From: DATNPX01 sp036702975
GTDB lineage: Bacteria > Cyanobacteriota > Vampirovibrionia > Obscuribacterales > Obscuribacteraceae
Reading direction: 5' to 3'
Assembly: GCA_036702975.1 (NCBI GenBank)
Contig: DATNPX010000032.1
Location: 62,001 to 126,000, forward strand
Length of the DNA stretch: 64,000 nt
The notes under the pieces are model-generated. The model worked only from the letters and a program-made list of their open reading frames with translations. It did not search any database and was not told the DNA's origin. Positions within the stretch are counted from its first letter, which is position 1; each line of letters begins with the position of its first letter. Shown here one piece after another: positions 17,832 to 26,420 of this stretch. Both the position numbers and the translations under genes were made by a program.

Positions 17832-18122
17832 ATGAGCGAACCCGACCACAAGATCACTGATGAGGAAAAATGGGAAGTGCTCACACGTCCGGAAAAGCTC
17901 GGCGAGTTGCTCTTGAAACATGGCAAACTGAGCCTTCAGCAACTGGAAGACTTAATCAAAGAACAAGAAGAGAGCGGTATGCCGTTCGGTGAACTTGTTC
18001 TGTCGAAAGGGATCATGTCCCGAACAGACCTCTTAAAAGCTCTTGACTGGCAACACAAGAGCGACCAAGTCATTATTGACTCGCTAACTGAGCTGATCAA
18101 TAAACAGAAGAAAGAAAGTTAA
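17832..18122 (+). CDS. Small stand-alone MshEN-like (T2SS E N-terminal) domain protein
   Basis: The 96-aa acidic, Leu-rich protein consists almost wholly of the repeat seen at the N-terminus of GspE/MshE-type ATPases: LGELLLKHGKLSLQQLEDLIKEQ, then FGELVLSKGIMSRTDLLKALDWQ. In MshE this fold binds c-di-GMP. Here the usual leading Arg of the first motif is Lys (EKLGELL), so ligand binding is possible but not assured. No ATPase is fused or adjacent. It lies 72 bases after secF and may be in the same transcript. Confidence 0.65.
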   Translation: MSEPDHKITDEEKWEVLTRPEKLGELLLKHGKLSLQQLEDLIKEQEESGMPFGELVLSKGIMSRTDLLKALDWQHKSDQVIIDSLTELINKQKKES

Positions 18123-18129
18123 TTGATGC

Positions 18130-18155
18130 GCATCTGAGGTCTGGAAGGCAGATGC
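18130..18155. other. Hairpin after the MshEN-like gene
   Basis: GCATCTG (18130-18136) and CAGATGC (18149-18155) form a perfect 7-bp stem with a 12-base loop, 8 bases after the stop. No T-run follows. Confidence 0.4.
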
Positions 18156-18211
18156 CCCAGCAAGCGATGCGGCTCATGAGCATGTGCTGCAGGTTGAATG
18201 CGTCCCGAGGG

Positions 18212-18233
18212 GACAACATTTTTATATGTTGTC
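18212..18233. other. Hairpin in the leader of the response-regulator gene
   Basis: GACAACAT (18212-18219) and ATGTTGTC (18226-18233) form a perfect 8-bp stem with an AT-rich loop, about 120 bases before the ATG at 18351. It could be an operator or a leader hairpin. Confidence 0.35.
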
Positions 18234-18350
18234 ACTCCGATACAACAGCTAGCACCGTATAATCGTTACCAGTGTGATGAACTAGAAGCGGCACAACGAG
18301 ACGCACTGGTCAAATCCTGAAACTCGCACCCGCTGTCACCGGCATTTCCA

Positions 18351-19013
18351 ATGAGCAAAACCACTCGGATCTTACTCGCGGAAAAATTAGATGCTCAACG
18401 AGAAGTTTTACTGGCAAACCTCTACGAATGCCCAGGAATCGAGGTTGTGGGTACAGCGAAGAGCACCAAGAAAGTCGTCTCTTTCACCGAGCGCGATAAG
18501 CCAGACATACTCCTTCTGGACATTTATCTGCTAAATTCCCAATCCCACGACTTTTGCAAGGAACTGCGAGATATTCACAGTGTCCTAAAAATCGTGATGA
18601 CGACGGTGTCAGAGAGCGAAGATGAAGTCTTCACCGCGCTTGCATCTGAAGCAAACGGTTACTGCCTGAAAGACGTCGACGCCAAAGATATAGACAGAGG
18701 TCTGCGCACAATTAAGCAAGGCGAGTTCTGGCTCGATCCTAAAATCGGCAAGCGCGTCATCCGTGCCGTGGAGCAAAGACTCAGTCGTCTAAAGACCGCA
18801 CAGTCTAAAGTAGCGGATGCCGAAGCGCTTTCACTGCGAGAGCTTGAGGTTCTCAATTTGATTGCGAACGGAATGTCGAATCAAGAGATTGCCGAAAAGC
18901 TATCCATCAGTCCTGAAACGGTGAAAACCCATATCAGTAACATGATCAAAAAACTCGCCGTAAAAGACCGCACGCATGCAGCCGTCAAAGCTGTACGCGA
19001 GGGGCTTATTTAA
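18351..19013 (+). CDS. NarL/FixJ-type response regulator
   Basis: Two-component transcription regulator. Residues about 5-125 form the receiver domain, with the phospho-acceptor Asp in KPDILLLDIYLL, a conserved Thr/Ser near MTTVSE and the Lys in GYCLKDVD. A linker leads to a LuxR-type helix-turn-helix (about residues 155-218: LSLRELEVLNLIANGMSNQEIAEKL...TVKTHISNMIKKL). The 220 aa are standard. No histidine kinase is adjacent, so its partner is unknown. Confidence 0.93.
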   Translation: MSKTTRILLAEKLDAQREVLLANLYECPGIEVVGTAKSTKKVVSFTERDKPDILLLDIYLLNSQSHDFCKELRDIHSVLKIVMTTVSESEDEVFTALASEANGYCLKDVDAKDIDRGLRTIKQGEFWLDPKIGKRVIRAVEQRLSRLKTAQSKVADAEALSLRELEVLNLIANGMSNQEIAEKLSISPETVKTHISNMIKKLAVKDRTHAAVKAVREGLI

Positions 19014-19031
19014 GCGTTCTACAAACCGAGG

Positions 19032-19385
19032 TTAACCGCGCGATGAGACGCGCTTCGCTACCTTAACGGTCTTTCCGCTTTTTGCCGAACTGGCTCGGCC
19101 AGTGGCCGGCTTCGCAGCTGTTTTGCGTTTTGTCTTAAAAGGTCCTTCAGAAGCTAACTTCTTTTCGGCCAAAGACAACATTTTCGATGGTGCCAAATCT
19201 AACGCTTCAGCTAGTCTGCTCAAATTTTTCAGCGAAAGATTTCGCGAACCACGTTCAAGATCTCCAATGTATGAACGATGAAGACCGCTTTTTCGCGCCA
19301 AGTCACTCTGTGAAATATCCAGAGCTTCACGACGATCACGCAATATCAATGATACTGCAAATACTAATTGCTCATGTACTGCCAA
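19032..19385 (-). CDS. XRE-family helix-turn-helix regulator with basic tail
   Basis: The 117-aa DNA-binding protein has an N-terminal Cro/C1 helix-turn-helix (about residues 10-72: RREALDISQSDLARKSGLHRSYIGDLERGSRNLSLKNLSRLAEAL). The tail (about residues 80-117) is rich in Lys, Arg, Ala and Ser, resembling histone-like tails and adding non-specific DNA affinity. The start is TTG at 19385. A perfect palindrome 50 bases upstream could be its operator. queG lies further upstream on the same strand. Confidence 0.85.
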   Translation of the reverse strand: MAVHEQLVFAVSLILRDRREALDISQSDLARKSGLHRSYIGDLERGSRNLSLKNLSRLAEALDLAPSKMLSLAEKKLASEGPFKTKRKTAAKPATGRASSAKSGKTVKVAKRVSSRG

Positions 19386-19435
19386 TGTTTAAGCCCTCCC
19401 CCTAAATAAATCTTGGCATCAGATCCACCAATTAT

Positions 19436-19455
19436 GATCACCCGATTGGGTGATC
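19436..19455. promoter_or_regulatory. Perfect inverted repeat upstream of the XRE gene (possible operator)
   Basis: GATCACCC (19436-19443), a 4-base spacer GATT, then GGGTGATC (19448-19455). Its size and symmetry fit a site for a dimeric XRE regulator. It also lies after the queG stop, but no T-run follows in that direction. Confidence 0.4.
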
Positions 19456-19545
19456 TTCCGTTAGGCCAATTGACTACAAAAGTCAGACAAAGAGGGCAAA
19501 GCGCCTGCTGGCACATAGCTGGAAACCATCTATTGGCAAGCCTTT

Positions 19546-20730
19546 TCAGCGACACTTTAAAACCTCCTGCATCATCTTTGCAGCAGCGAAGTCGCGCTCG
19601 TCCCGGACCATTTGATCCAGTCGAGTGGTCGGTACGAGAGAAGAAAATGTCAACGCCCAAAATGCATGTTCTCTCAACATCGCGTCTGGCTCTGCCTTTG
19701 CCAGCCGTTGCAGTTTTTCGGTGACAGCCTGACTCCAGAGAGATTCGCTCTTGGAGACAGCGGACTTCTTGGAAATCTCCCGCAAATGGTTGCCAGCTAC
19801 GACAAGTGCATTACGCAGTAAACCACGCCGTTTGGGGCGTCTCAGCGGAGTATGCCCAAAACGTTTAGTGAATTCCGTGTCATCAGCGATATCTAAAATC
19901 CGACACAAGTCAACCTCGTGCCCGACTCCTTTTTCCGGTTTAAATTCCTCCCACATTGTTTGGGGCGGTCGCTGATTGTAGGGACAAACCTCCTGGCAAA
20001 CATCGCAACCGAATAGCCAGCTGCCTATTGACTGCCGCAAAGCCAAGGGGATGCCTGCTCTGTTTTCTATAGTTAAATAGGAGATGCACAAGTTTGCGTC
20101 CACATGCCCGTCAGCTGTAATCGCCTGCGTGGGGCAGCCAACTCCACAACGAAAGCAACTACCACAGGTACCTTCATATGGCTCATCAGCCTCAAGCTGC
20201 AAGTCGGTAAAAAGCTCGGCCAGGAAATAATAAGAGCCGTCCAATTTTGGTCCTATAACCATGGTGTTGCGACCGGTAAAACCGATACCGTGCCTGGATG
20301 CAAAGGATTGCTCGTGCAAGGCGACATCATCCGTATAGGCCTTGGCAATTAGAGGTCGCCCAAGTTGCACTTCGATCCGCGTCTTCAGGTTACGTAAGCG
20401 AGCTCGTATAACTGCATGATAATCAAGCCCAACGGCATAGCGCGCGACTCGGCCTGCACTCGGAAAGCTCACATCAGCCGGCAATTGGTTGTAATAGGAG
20501 ACCGCGACGATGATAGCCGACCGGCTACCTGGATAAAGCAACTGCGGAGATGTACGCAATCGGGAGTTGCGTTTGAGATATTCCATCCCGGCAGCAAAGC
20601 CCCTGTCGAGCCATTCTTCATAGCTCCGCGCAGCATCAGATAAAGGCTCTAAAGAACCGATCGAAGCGCGATGAAAGCCTTCTTCCCGTGCCGCTGCGAA
20701 AATGAGCTCCTTTATTTTCTTTGCGCTCAC
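19546..20730 (-). CDS. queG: Epoxyqueuosine reductase
   Basis: Last step of queuosine biosynthesis: reduces epoxyqueuosine to queuosine in tRNA, using a cobalamin cofactor and two [4Fe-4S] clusters. Both clusters are visible: CGSCFRCGVGCPTQAI and GCDVCQEVCPYNQ. YFLAELFTDL and GRNTMVIGPKLDGSYYF are typical QueG blocks. The 394 aa are normal, with a HEAT-like C-terminal extension. The start is GTG at 20730. It is divergent from queA with 85 bases between starts, so the two tRNA-modification genes may share a control region. Confidence 0.94.
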   Translation of the reverse strand: MSAKKIKELIFAAAREEGFHRASIGSLEPLSDAARSYEEWLDRGFAAGMEYLKRNSRLRTSPQLLYPGSRSAIIVAVSYYNQLPADVSFPSAGRVARYAVGLDYHAVIRARLRNLKTRIEVQLGRPLIAKAYTDDVALHEQSFASRHGIGFTGRNTMVIGPKLDGSYYFLAELFTDLQLEADEPYEGTCGSCFRCGVGCPTQAITADGHVDANLCISYLTIENRAGIPLALRQSIGSWLFGCDVCQEVCPYNQRPPQTMWEEFKPEKGVGHEVDLCRILDIADDTEFTKRFGHTPLRRPKRRGLLRNALVVAGNHLREISKKSAVSKSESLWSQAVTEKLQRLAKAEPDAMLREHAFWALTFSSLVPTTRLDQMVRDERDFAAAKMMQEVLKCR

Positions 20731-20815
20731 CCCGCAATCCTCGTTCGTTCAATTGAAAATTCCGCTAGTATGGTCTGCCATTATCCATTAGATGTCACCG
20801 CCCTGAAAGAGCACC

Positions 20816-21946
20816 ATGAGCGAGCCCATCAAATCTGGACCGGCAACTGAGACCACAGATCTGAACGATTACTCCTATGATCTCCCAGCAGAGCTCATCG
20901 CCGATAAGCCCCTCTCGACCCGTGAACATTCAAAGCTCCTCGTCCTTGGGCGAACAAGCGAGACGGTCGAACATACTCGCTTCGATGCTTTGCCTAGCTT
21001 TTTGAAGGCAGGTGACATGCTCGTTGTAAACGACACTAAAGTAATTCCGGCGAAAATATTCGCCCAGCGTGCATCAGGAGGCAACGTCTCCCTGCTTTTA
21101 ATCAAGCCCGAAACTAGCCGCCCCGGTTTATGGCAAGCGATGGTGCAGCCGATCAAAAGAATCAAGCCAGGCGAATATTTGCAAACCAGCACCGTCAGCG
21201 GTGTCGTTTATCAAATCAAAGTAGTAGATATCATCACAGCAGATGATGGTTACAAGCGCCTAATCCTCGATCTGGGCGGAGGCAGCAATGTGTTTAAGCT
21301 TTTGAGCGAGATAGGCAACGCACCTTTGCCGCCTTACATTGCCCGCGACAAGGGCCCGGACAACTTTACAAATACGGGACGCTCGGATACCCGCTCATTT
21401 GACCTCGAACGGTATCAAACAGTTTTCGCCAAAGCACCAGGAGCCGTAGCTGCACCAACAGCAGGTCTACACTTTAGCGACGATTTGCTCACTAAGTTGG
21501 AACAAAACGGCGTACAAATCAAGTTCGTAACTCTTCATGTAGGACCTGGAACCTTCAAACCGATAGAGGACTCGGTAGAAGACCACTACATTGAACCAGA
21601 GATCTTTTTTGTTCCTGAGTCAACCGCAGCAGCAGTCAACAAGGCAAAACGAGAAGGACGCCGAGTTATCGCTGTAGGAACCACATCGATGCGCGCGCTC
21701 GAGAGCGCCGCCTCTAGCGATGGAATCAGGGTCGTCGACGGAGAGTCGACAAATCTCTACATAAAACCAGGTTACAAATTCAAAGTGGTAGACGCTTTGA
21801 TCACAAACTTTCACCTAAGCCGTTCGAGCTTGCTTGTGCTTGTCAGCACTTTCGCAGGAAAAGAGTTGATCATGAGGGCATACGAAGAAGCGATTACACA
21901 ACGCTACCGTTTTTACAGCTATGGCGATGCAATGTTTATTTGCTGA
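20816..21946 (+). CDS. queA: S-adenosylmethionine:tRNA ribosyltransferase-isomerase
   Basis: Transfers and isomerises the ribosyl moiety of SAM to 7-aminomethyl-7-deazaguanine in tRNA, making epoxyqueuosine, the substrate of QueG. Signatures: YDLPAELIADKPLSTREHSKLLVL, LVVNDTKVIPAKIF, YQTVFAKAPGAVAAPTAGLHF, FVTLHVGPGTFKPI and LITNFHLSRSSLLVLVS. The 376 aa are slightly longer than E. coli QueA owing to small insertions. The start is ATG at 20816. Confidence 0.96.
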   Translation: MSEPIKSGPATETTDLNDYSYDLPAELIADKPLSTREHSKLLVLGRTSETVEHTRFDALPSFLKAGDMLVVNDTKVIPAKIFAQRASGGNVSLLLIKPETSRPGLWQAMVQPIKRIKPGEYLQTSTVSGVVYQIKVVDIITADDGYKRLILDLGGGSNVFKLLSEIGNAPLPPYIARDKGPDNFTNTGRSDTRSFDLERYQTVFAKAPGAVAAPTAGLHFSDDLLTKLEQNGVQIKFVTLHVGPGTFKPIEDSVEDHYIEPEIFFVPESTAAAVNKAKREGRRVIAVGTTSMRALESAASSDGIRVVDGESTNLYIKPGYKFKVVDALITNFHLSRSSLLVLVSTFAGKELIMRAYEEAITQRYRFYSYGDAMFIC

Positions 21947-22107
21947 AAAGTCAGCCTAACGCCATTAGACGACTGTCGTGAACGCTCACGCATATAGCTC
22001 GGAACTCATTGGCCAAATCCTTGCACTAATGTGAAAGGGAACGAAAACACCTAAAATAGACTTTCGATTTAGCGTGGCTGACCGCGAGAACTACCTGGGA
22101 GTTACCG

Positions 22108-23763
22108 ATGAACCAACTTGCAGACAAGAGCGCCCATGTCCGAGTAGTGCAAACCAAACCGTTTGGCGACCAAAAGCCGGGCACGTCCGGTTTACGGAAA
22201 TCGGTCAAGGTTTTCAAGCAAGTGCATTACCTTGAGAACTTCATTCAATCTATCTTTGATGCCCGCCAAGAGAACAAAGGGAAGGCACTCGTCCTAGGTG
22301 GCGACGGACGCTATTACAACCGCGAAGCGATACAGTTGATTCTAAAAATGGCAGCGGCCAACGGCTTCGAACGCATCAAAGTAGGTCAGAATGGCATTCT
22401 CTCTACACCAGCCACTTCTTGCGTAATCCGAAAATACAAGGCTGATGGTGGCATCATTCTTTCCGCCAGTCACAACCCAGGCGGACCAGATGCCGATTTC
22501 GGAGTCAAGTACAACATAGCAAATGGCGGTCCGGCGCCTGAGAACGTGACTGAAGCGATCTTCGAACGCAGTAGAACGATCGAATCGTACAAATTGTATG
22601 AAGCTCCGGAAATCGATATAGACAAGCTTGGCGAACAGAGAATCGGGGACATGGTCGTGGAGGTCATTGATCCGGTCAACGACTATCGAGAGCTGCTTGA
22701 AGAACTATTTGACTTCGATGCCATTAAAAAGCTCTTCAAATCAGGTTTTAGACTATGCATGGACTCACTGCATGCAGTAACCGGTCCTTACGCTCACAAG
22801 ATCTTCGAAGAGACCCTCGGCGCGCCGCAAGGCACCGTGCGTAGTGGCACACCGCTGGTCGATTTCGGCGGCGGACACCCCGATCCAAATTTAGTCTATG
22901 CCCATGACTTGGTCAAAATCATGTACGCAGAGAACGCACCCGACATGGGGGCCGCCTCTGATGGTGACGGCGACCGCAATATGATTCTCGGCAACAACTT
23001 TTTCGTAACCCCTAGTGATTCGTTGGCCGTACTTGCCGCGAACGCCAAACTTGTTCCAGCATACAAGAAGGGACTTGCCGGAATCGCGCGTTCGATGCCG
23101 ACCAGTCAGGCCGCTGACCTCGTCGCCCAAAAGCTCGGTTTAGACATTTATGAAACTCCAACTGGTTGGAAGTTTTTCGGCAATCTGATGGATGCGAACA
23201 AGGCAACACTGTGTGGAGAAGAGAGCTTCGGTACTGGCTCTAATCACATCAGAGAGAAAGACGGATTATGGGCGGTCGTTTTCTGGTTGAATATTCTGGC
23301 TGTAACAAAAAAATCTGTGGAAGAGATTGTTCGCGAGCATTGGAAGACTTATGGACGCCACTATTATTCACGTCACGACTACGAAGGGGTCGAGTCAAGC
23401 AAGGCGCACCAACTCATGGAAGAACTGAATGCGCAACTTCCAGCACTAAAAGGCAAGAAGCTCGGAGAAAAATTGGTGAGAGTAGCCGACGATTTTGAAT
23501 ACAAAGATCCAGTCGACCACAGTGTCAGCAAAAATCAAGGCGTGCGTATCCTCTTCGAAGACGGTTCGCGCATCGTCTATCGGCTATCAGGAACTGGCAC
23601 GCATGGAGCCACTGTGCGCATCTACATTGAGAGATACGAGCCAGACACGAAGAAGCATGACCAAGAGACGCAGGAAGCACTGGCCGATTTGATCAAGACC
23701 GCCAACGAGCTGGCCAAGGTCCACGAACTGACTGGCATGACTGAGCCAACAGTCATTACCTAA
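22108..23763 (+). CDS. pgm: Phosphoglucomutase (alpha-D-glucose phosphate-specific)
   Basis: Interconverts glucose 1-phosphate and glucose 6-phosphate, linking glycogen and cell-wall sugar synthesis to glycolysis. The phosphoserine loop (GGIILSASHNPGGPDADFGVKYN), the magnesium loop DGDGDRNMI, the sugar-binding GEESFGTGSNHIREKDG and the phosphate-binding RLSGTGTHGATVRIYIE are all present. The 551 aa match class I phosphoglucomutases of the eukaryotic/cyanobacterial type. It converges with the sortase-domain gene with 6 bases between stops. Confidence 0.95.
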   Translation: MNQLADKSAHVRVVQTKPFGDQKPGTSGLRKSVKVFKQVHYLENFIQSIFDARQENKGKALVLGGDGRYYNREAIQLILKMAAANGFERIKVGQNGILSTPATSCVIRKYKADGGIILSASHNPGGPDADFGVKYNIANGGPAPENVTEAIFERSRTIESYKLYEAPEIDIDKLGEQRIGDMVVEVIDPVNDYRELLEELFDFDAIKKLFKSGFRLCMDSLHAVTGPYAHKIFEETLGAPQGTVRSGTPLVDFGGGHPDPNLVYAHDLVKIMYAENAPDMGAASDGDGDRNMILGNNFFVTPSDSLAVLAANAKLVPAYKKGLAGIARSMPTSQAADLVAQKLGLDIYETPTGWKFFGNLMDANKATLCGEESFGTGSNHIREKDGLWAVVFWLNILAVTKKSVEEIVREHWKTYGRHYYSRHDYEGVESSKAHQLMEELNAQLPALKGKKLGEKLVRVADDFEYKDPVDHSVSKNQGVRILFEDGSRIVYRLSGTGTHGATVRIYIERYEPDTKKHDQETQEALADLIKTANELAKVHELTGMTEPTVIT

Positions 23764-23769
23764 TCGTGG

Positions 23770-26238
23770 CTAGAAGCTGAAGCCTGCAGACAACATAACC
23801 GTGGGACGTCTGGATTGTCCAGACTGGGCATTCAATGGCTGTTCGGCAGTGGCTCCAACAAAATACCTTCCGGAATAATATGTTGCACCAAGCACTCCAT
23901 ATGTACCGATGGGCGCGTTTCTATCTTTGCTCGCCTGTAAACCTGCACGGAGCAGCAGGTGACCGTTGTATTGCTCGAGCCCCGTCTCAAGCAGCTCTTG
24001 CGTTCCTCTAGTGCCGACACCAAACGCACCGGCAAAATAAGCAGAAGTGTCACCGAAGGCAGCGGCGCCAGAGTTCAGACGATGTGTTGCGTCAAATTGA
24101 GTAGAGATGCTGAGTCTATCAAAACCCCGCTCGGGCAGATCGGTGGACAACAGGTCTGAACCTGTGCCTATTCCAAGCTTTAGATTGGCACGAACGATAT
24201 TAGTATCGTTGTTGACAAAAGTGAAATTAGGACCTGCAGTTAAGTAGGAGAGCTTTCCATCGCGCAAGTCGCCTCCGAGTTCCACGCTTGTTCCAGTCAT
24301 AGAGCCATGTGCGTGCTTGAAAGTATTGTCGAACGTGATGCGTGCCCCCAGAGGTTGTCCAGGCGAACTGACTGTGCTTGCCTCCATCGACGGCTGCGCA
24401 ACGTTTTTTGATTGAGCCGCATCCAGCGCGGCCTGCGCCTGAGCGGTGTTTTTGTCGCAAGGTTTGTCGGCCGGCTTGTCAGCAGCTCTGTTCATGACCT
24501 TGTCCTCGGACTGACCGACCAATTTCCCAACTGAACTCTCTGCATGCGTCGGTGCAGGTTTTGCTGTTGTTTCACCAATCGTGGACGTCTGCTCTACTCG
24601 CTCTTGAACCGGCGCGACAAGCTTTCCTGAATCGGCCGGTAATGATGACTTTCCGTCTGTTTTATCAGTTTTCACAGGCTCTGCTTCAGACTTAGGCGCC
24701 ACTGCCGGTTGTGATACGGCGGTTTCCACAGCGCCCGGCACTACCACTTTGGAATGAGAGACTTCAATTGCAATTTTCTTGACACTCGGTGATGAAGCAG
24801 AAGCGGCGCTCTTCACCTCCGTGAGATGATCGATAAGCCGCCATTTGTGCACGCCATGGTCGACTGGACCAGCACAAGTGATAAGCTCAAGCTCTTTGTG
24901 CTTCGGATCGCCAGCCCCAAAGACCCTATTCCAAACTTTTTGGTCGTTGGGATTTTTGACGATCTCGCGTCCACTAAATTGATAAGTGGTCTTGTGTCCA
25001 TGCGTGTCCGCTAACGTCACGCGGTCAGGAGTGCCGTTGTGAACACCGAGGTCATGTAGTTTATAGAACGGTCCGGGAGTGCCACCAAAGACAACGTGCC
25101 CCACGATGATAGTCTTACCAGTTACCCCGGCATCGCTGTATTTCCACACGCCTAAATGCATCGGGTCTTTTGGTGCCACCATCTCGGTCTGGTGATGCTT
25201 CATTCCACGGTCTTTGCCTGTTCCAACTGGCTCAACGTCAAGGATAAGTGGATCTTTGCGCGCTCCCGACTCTTGTCCAAGTTCGTCGCAAATCAAATGC
25301 TCAAAATGGCCATTTCCTTGCTTACCCCCACCATAGATAGCCTTGTATTTACTCTCCATCACCGCTTGTGAATGAGAGGCACCCTGCCCTGTGAAGACAT
25401 TTGTGGGAATCTTTGGATGCCCAGGTGGTGTCTTGTGCGGTACGGTATCATGCGGAGGCGTGGACGGATGGGGCGGTGGTGGCACATCCTTCGGAGGAAC
25501 AGTGGTGGTCTTGGGCGGGGGGATCGGAACATCTGGCGGCGGCACTAACGGCTTAGTAGGCACTACCGGTGGCACTACCGGAACATCAGGTGTGCTCGGC
25601 TTCAGTGGAAGCGGTTCCAGCGGCGGCGGCACGAGAGGCGGACCGTCAGGCGTCTTCGGCTGAGGATTATCGTGATGCTTCGAATGATGCTCGTGCGGGG
25701 GAAGCGGTAAGCTGATAAATGCAGGTGGCGAATACGGGGACACCTCAGGCTTATTCTGATTTTGATTACCAGGATTTGGCGGGTTACCTCCCTCTGTGGA
25801 CGAACCTGACGGCGGTTTTGGCGCAGGAGGCTTCTCAGTCGGAGGCGACGAAGGTGGTGGAGTCGGCGTTGGCGGTTTTTCCGGTGGCTTCGGCGTTGGC
25901 GGCTTTTCAGTCGGTGGTCCGGATGGTGGCGTTGGCGCCGGAATTTTTTCCGGAGGAGTTGTCTGAGTCGGCGCCGCCGTCTGTTCTACCGGTGGCGAAC
26001 CTGGTGGCAAGACCGGAATCGGTCCCGCATCCAAGCCGGACGCTCTGGTCACCCCGGCTTTATCCGAAGCACCACGAGCGCCACCAGACGATTTCGTATC
26101 GTGAACCTGGTCGCCATGCGTAGAATGACTGCCGAAAGGCTTGTCGAGGTGGGGCTTCAGCTGCGGCATTACCCTCTCGTAGAGGTTGTGCGCTGCGTGA
26201 GAGCTCGGTACTTCGTTGTTGATTCTGTCGAGAGCCAT
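23770..26238 (-). CDS. Proline-rich protein with class F-like sortase domain and C-terminal beta-barrel-like domain
   Basis: An 822-aa multidomain protein. Residues about 60-280 are a Pro/Lys/Thr-rich stalk. Residues about 329-475 resemble class F/E sortases: APKDPMHLGVWKYS, GKTIIVGHVVFGGTPGPFYKL with His381, then LELITCAGPVD with Cys455 and HKWRLIDHL with Arg467, i.e. a His/Cys/Arg set at sortase-like spacing. A Ser/Ala/Lys-rich linker follows, and residues about 631-822 alternate polar and hydrophobic beta-strands and end in FSF, as outer-membrane barrels do. No N-terminal signal peptide or membrane anchor is seen, which is odd for an exported enzyme. ATG at 26238 is preferred (GGAGAAG 5 bases upstream) over a frame open to 26280. 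I do not know this architecture. Confidence 0.75.
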   Translation of the reverse strand: MALDRINNEVPSSHAAHNLYERVMPQLKPHLDKPFGSHSTHGDQVHDTKSSGGARGASDKAGVTRASGLDAGPIPVLPPGSPPVEQTAAPTQTTPPEKIPAPTPPSGPPTEKPPTPKPPEKPPTPTPPPSSPPTEKPPAPKPPSGSSTEGGNPPNPGNQNQNKPEVSPYSPPAFISLPLPPHEHHSKHHDNPQPKTPDGPPLVPPPLEPLPLKPSTPDVPVVPPVVPTKPLVPPPDVPIPPPKTTTVPPKDVPPPPHPSTPPHDTVPHKTPPGHPKIPTNVFTGQGASHSQAVMESKYKAIYGGGKQGNGHFEHLICDELGQESGARKDPLILDVEPVGTGKDRGMKHHQTEMVAPKDPMHLGVWKYSDAGVTGKTIIVGHVVFGGTPGPFYKLHDLGVHNGTPDRVTLADTHGHKTTYQFSGREIVKNPNDQKVWNRVFGAGDPKHKELELITCAGPVDHGVHKWRLIDHLTEVKSAASASSPSVKKIAIEVSHSKVVVPGAVETAVSQPAVAPKSEAEPVKTDKTDGKSSLPADSGKLVAPVQERVEQTSTIGETTAKPAPTHAESSVGKLVGQSEDKVMNRAADKPADKPCDKNTAQAQAALDAAQSKNVAQPSMEASTVSSPGQPLGARITFDNTFKHAHGSMTGTSVELGGDLRDGKLSYLTAGPNFTFVNNDTNIVRANLKLGIGTGSDLLSTDLPERGFDRLSISTQFDATHRLNSGAAAFGDTSAYFAGAFGVGTRGTQELLETGLEQYNGHLLLRAGLQASKDRNAPIGTYGVLGATYYSGRYFVGATAEQPLNAQSGQSRRPTVMLSAGFSF

Positions 26239-26380
26239 TTTACTTCTCCAGATGGTAAGGGTTTGCCATAACCGCTTCATGCGTTTGCGGCTACAGCTAG
26301 TGATGTGCGGAGAGTTCCAAGGAATCGCCTTGAACTGTGTCTCACTCTAAAGATCAAATTCGTCAAAGAGTTGGCACGAA

Positions 26381-26408
26381 CAAACAAACAAACAAACAAA
26401 CAAACAAA
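26381..26408. repeat. Tetranucleotide microsatellite (CAAA)7
   Basis: Seven perfect CAAA units lie between the TadE-like gene stop (26421) and the sortase-domain gene (start 26238, same strand), i.e. in the upstream region of the latter. Copy-number change would alter promoter or leader spacing. Confidence 0.9.
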
Positions 26409-26420
26409 ACACGCCTGCAA

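Noticed and set aside
18121..18240. Possible small SRP (4.5S) RNA because of a GGTCTGGAAGG stretch
   Set aside because: The conserved SRP apical core (GGAAGCAGCC) and its pairing are missing; the region forms a simple hairpin instead.
25391..26123. Long Gly/Pro-rich frames on the plus strand opposite the sortase-like gene
   Set aside because: They are the complement of the proline-rich stalk and lack starts and motifs.
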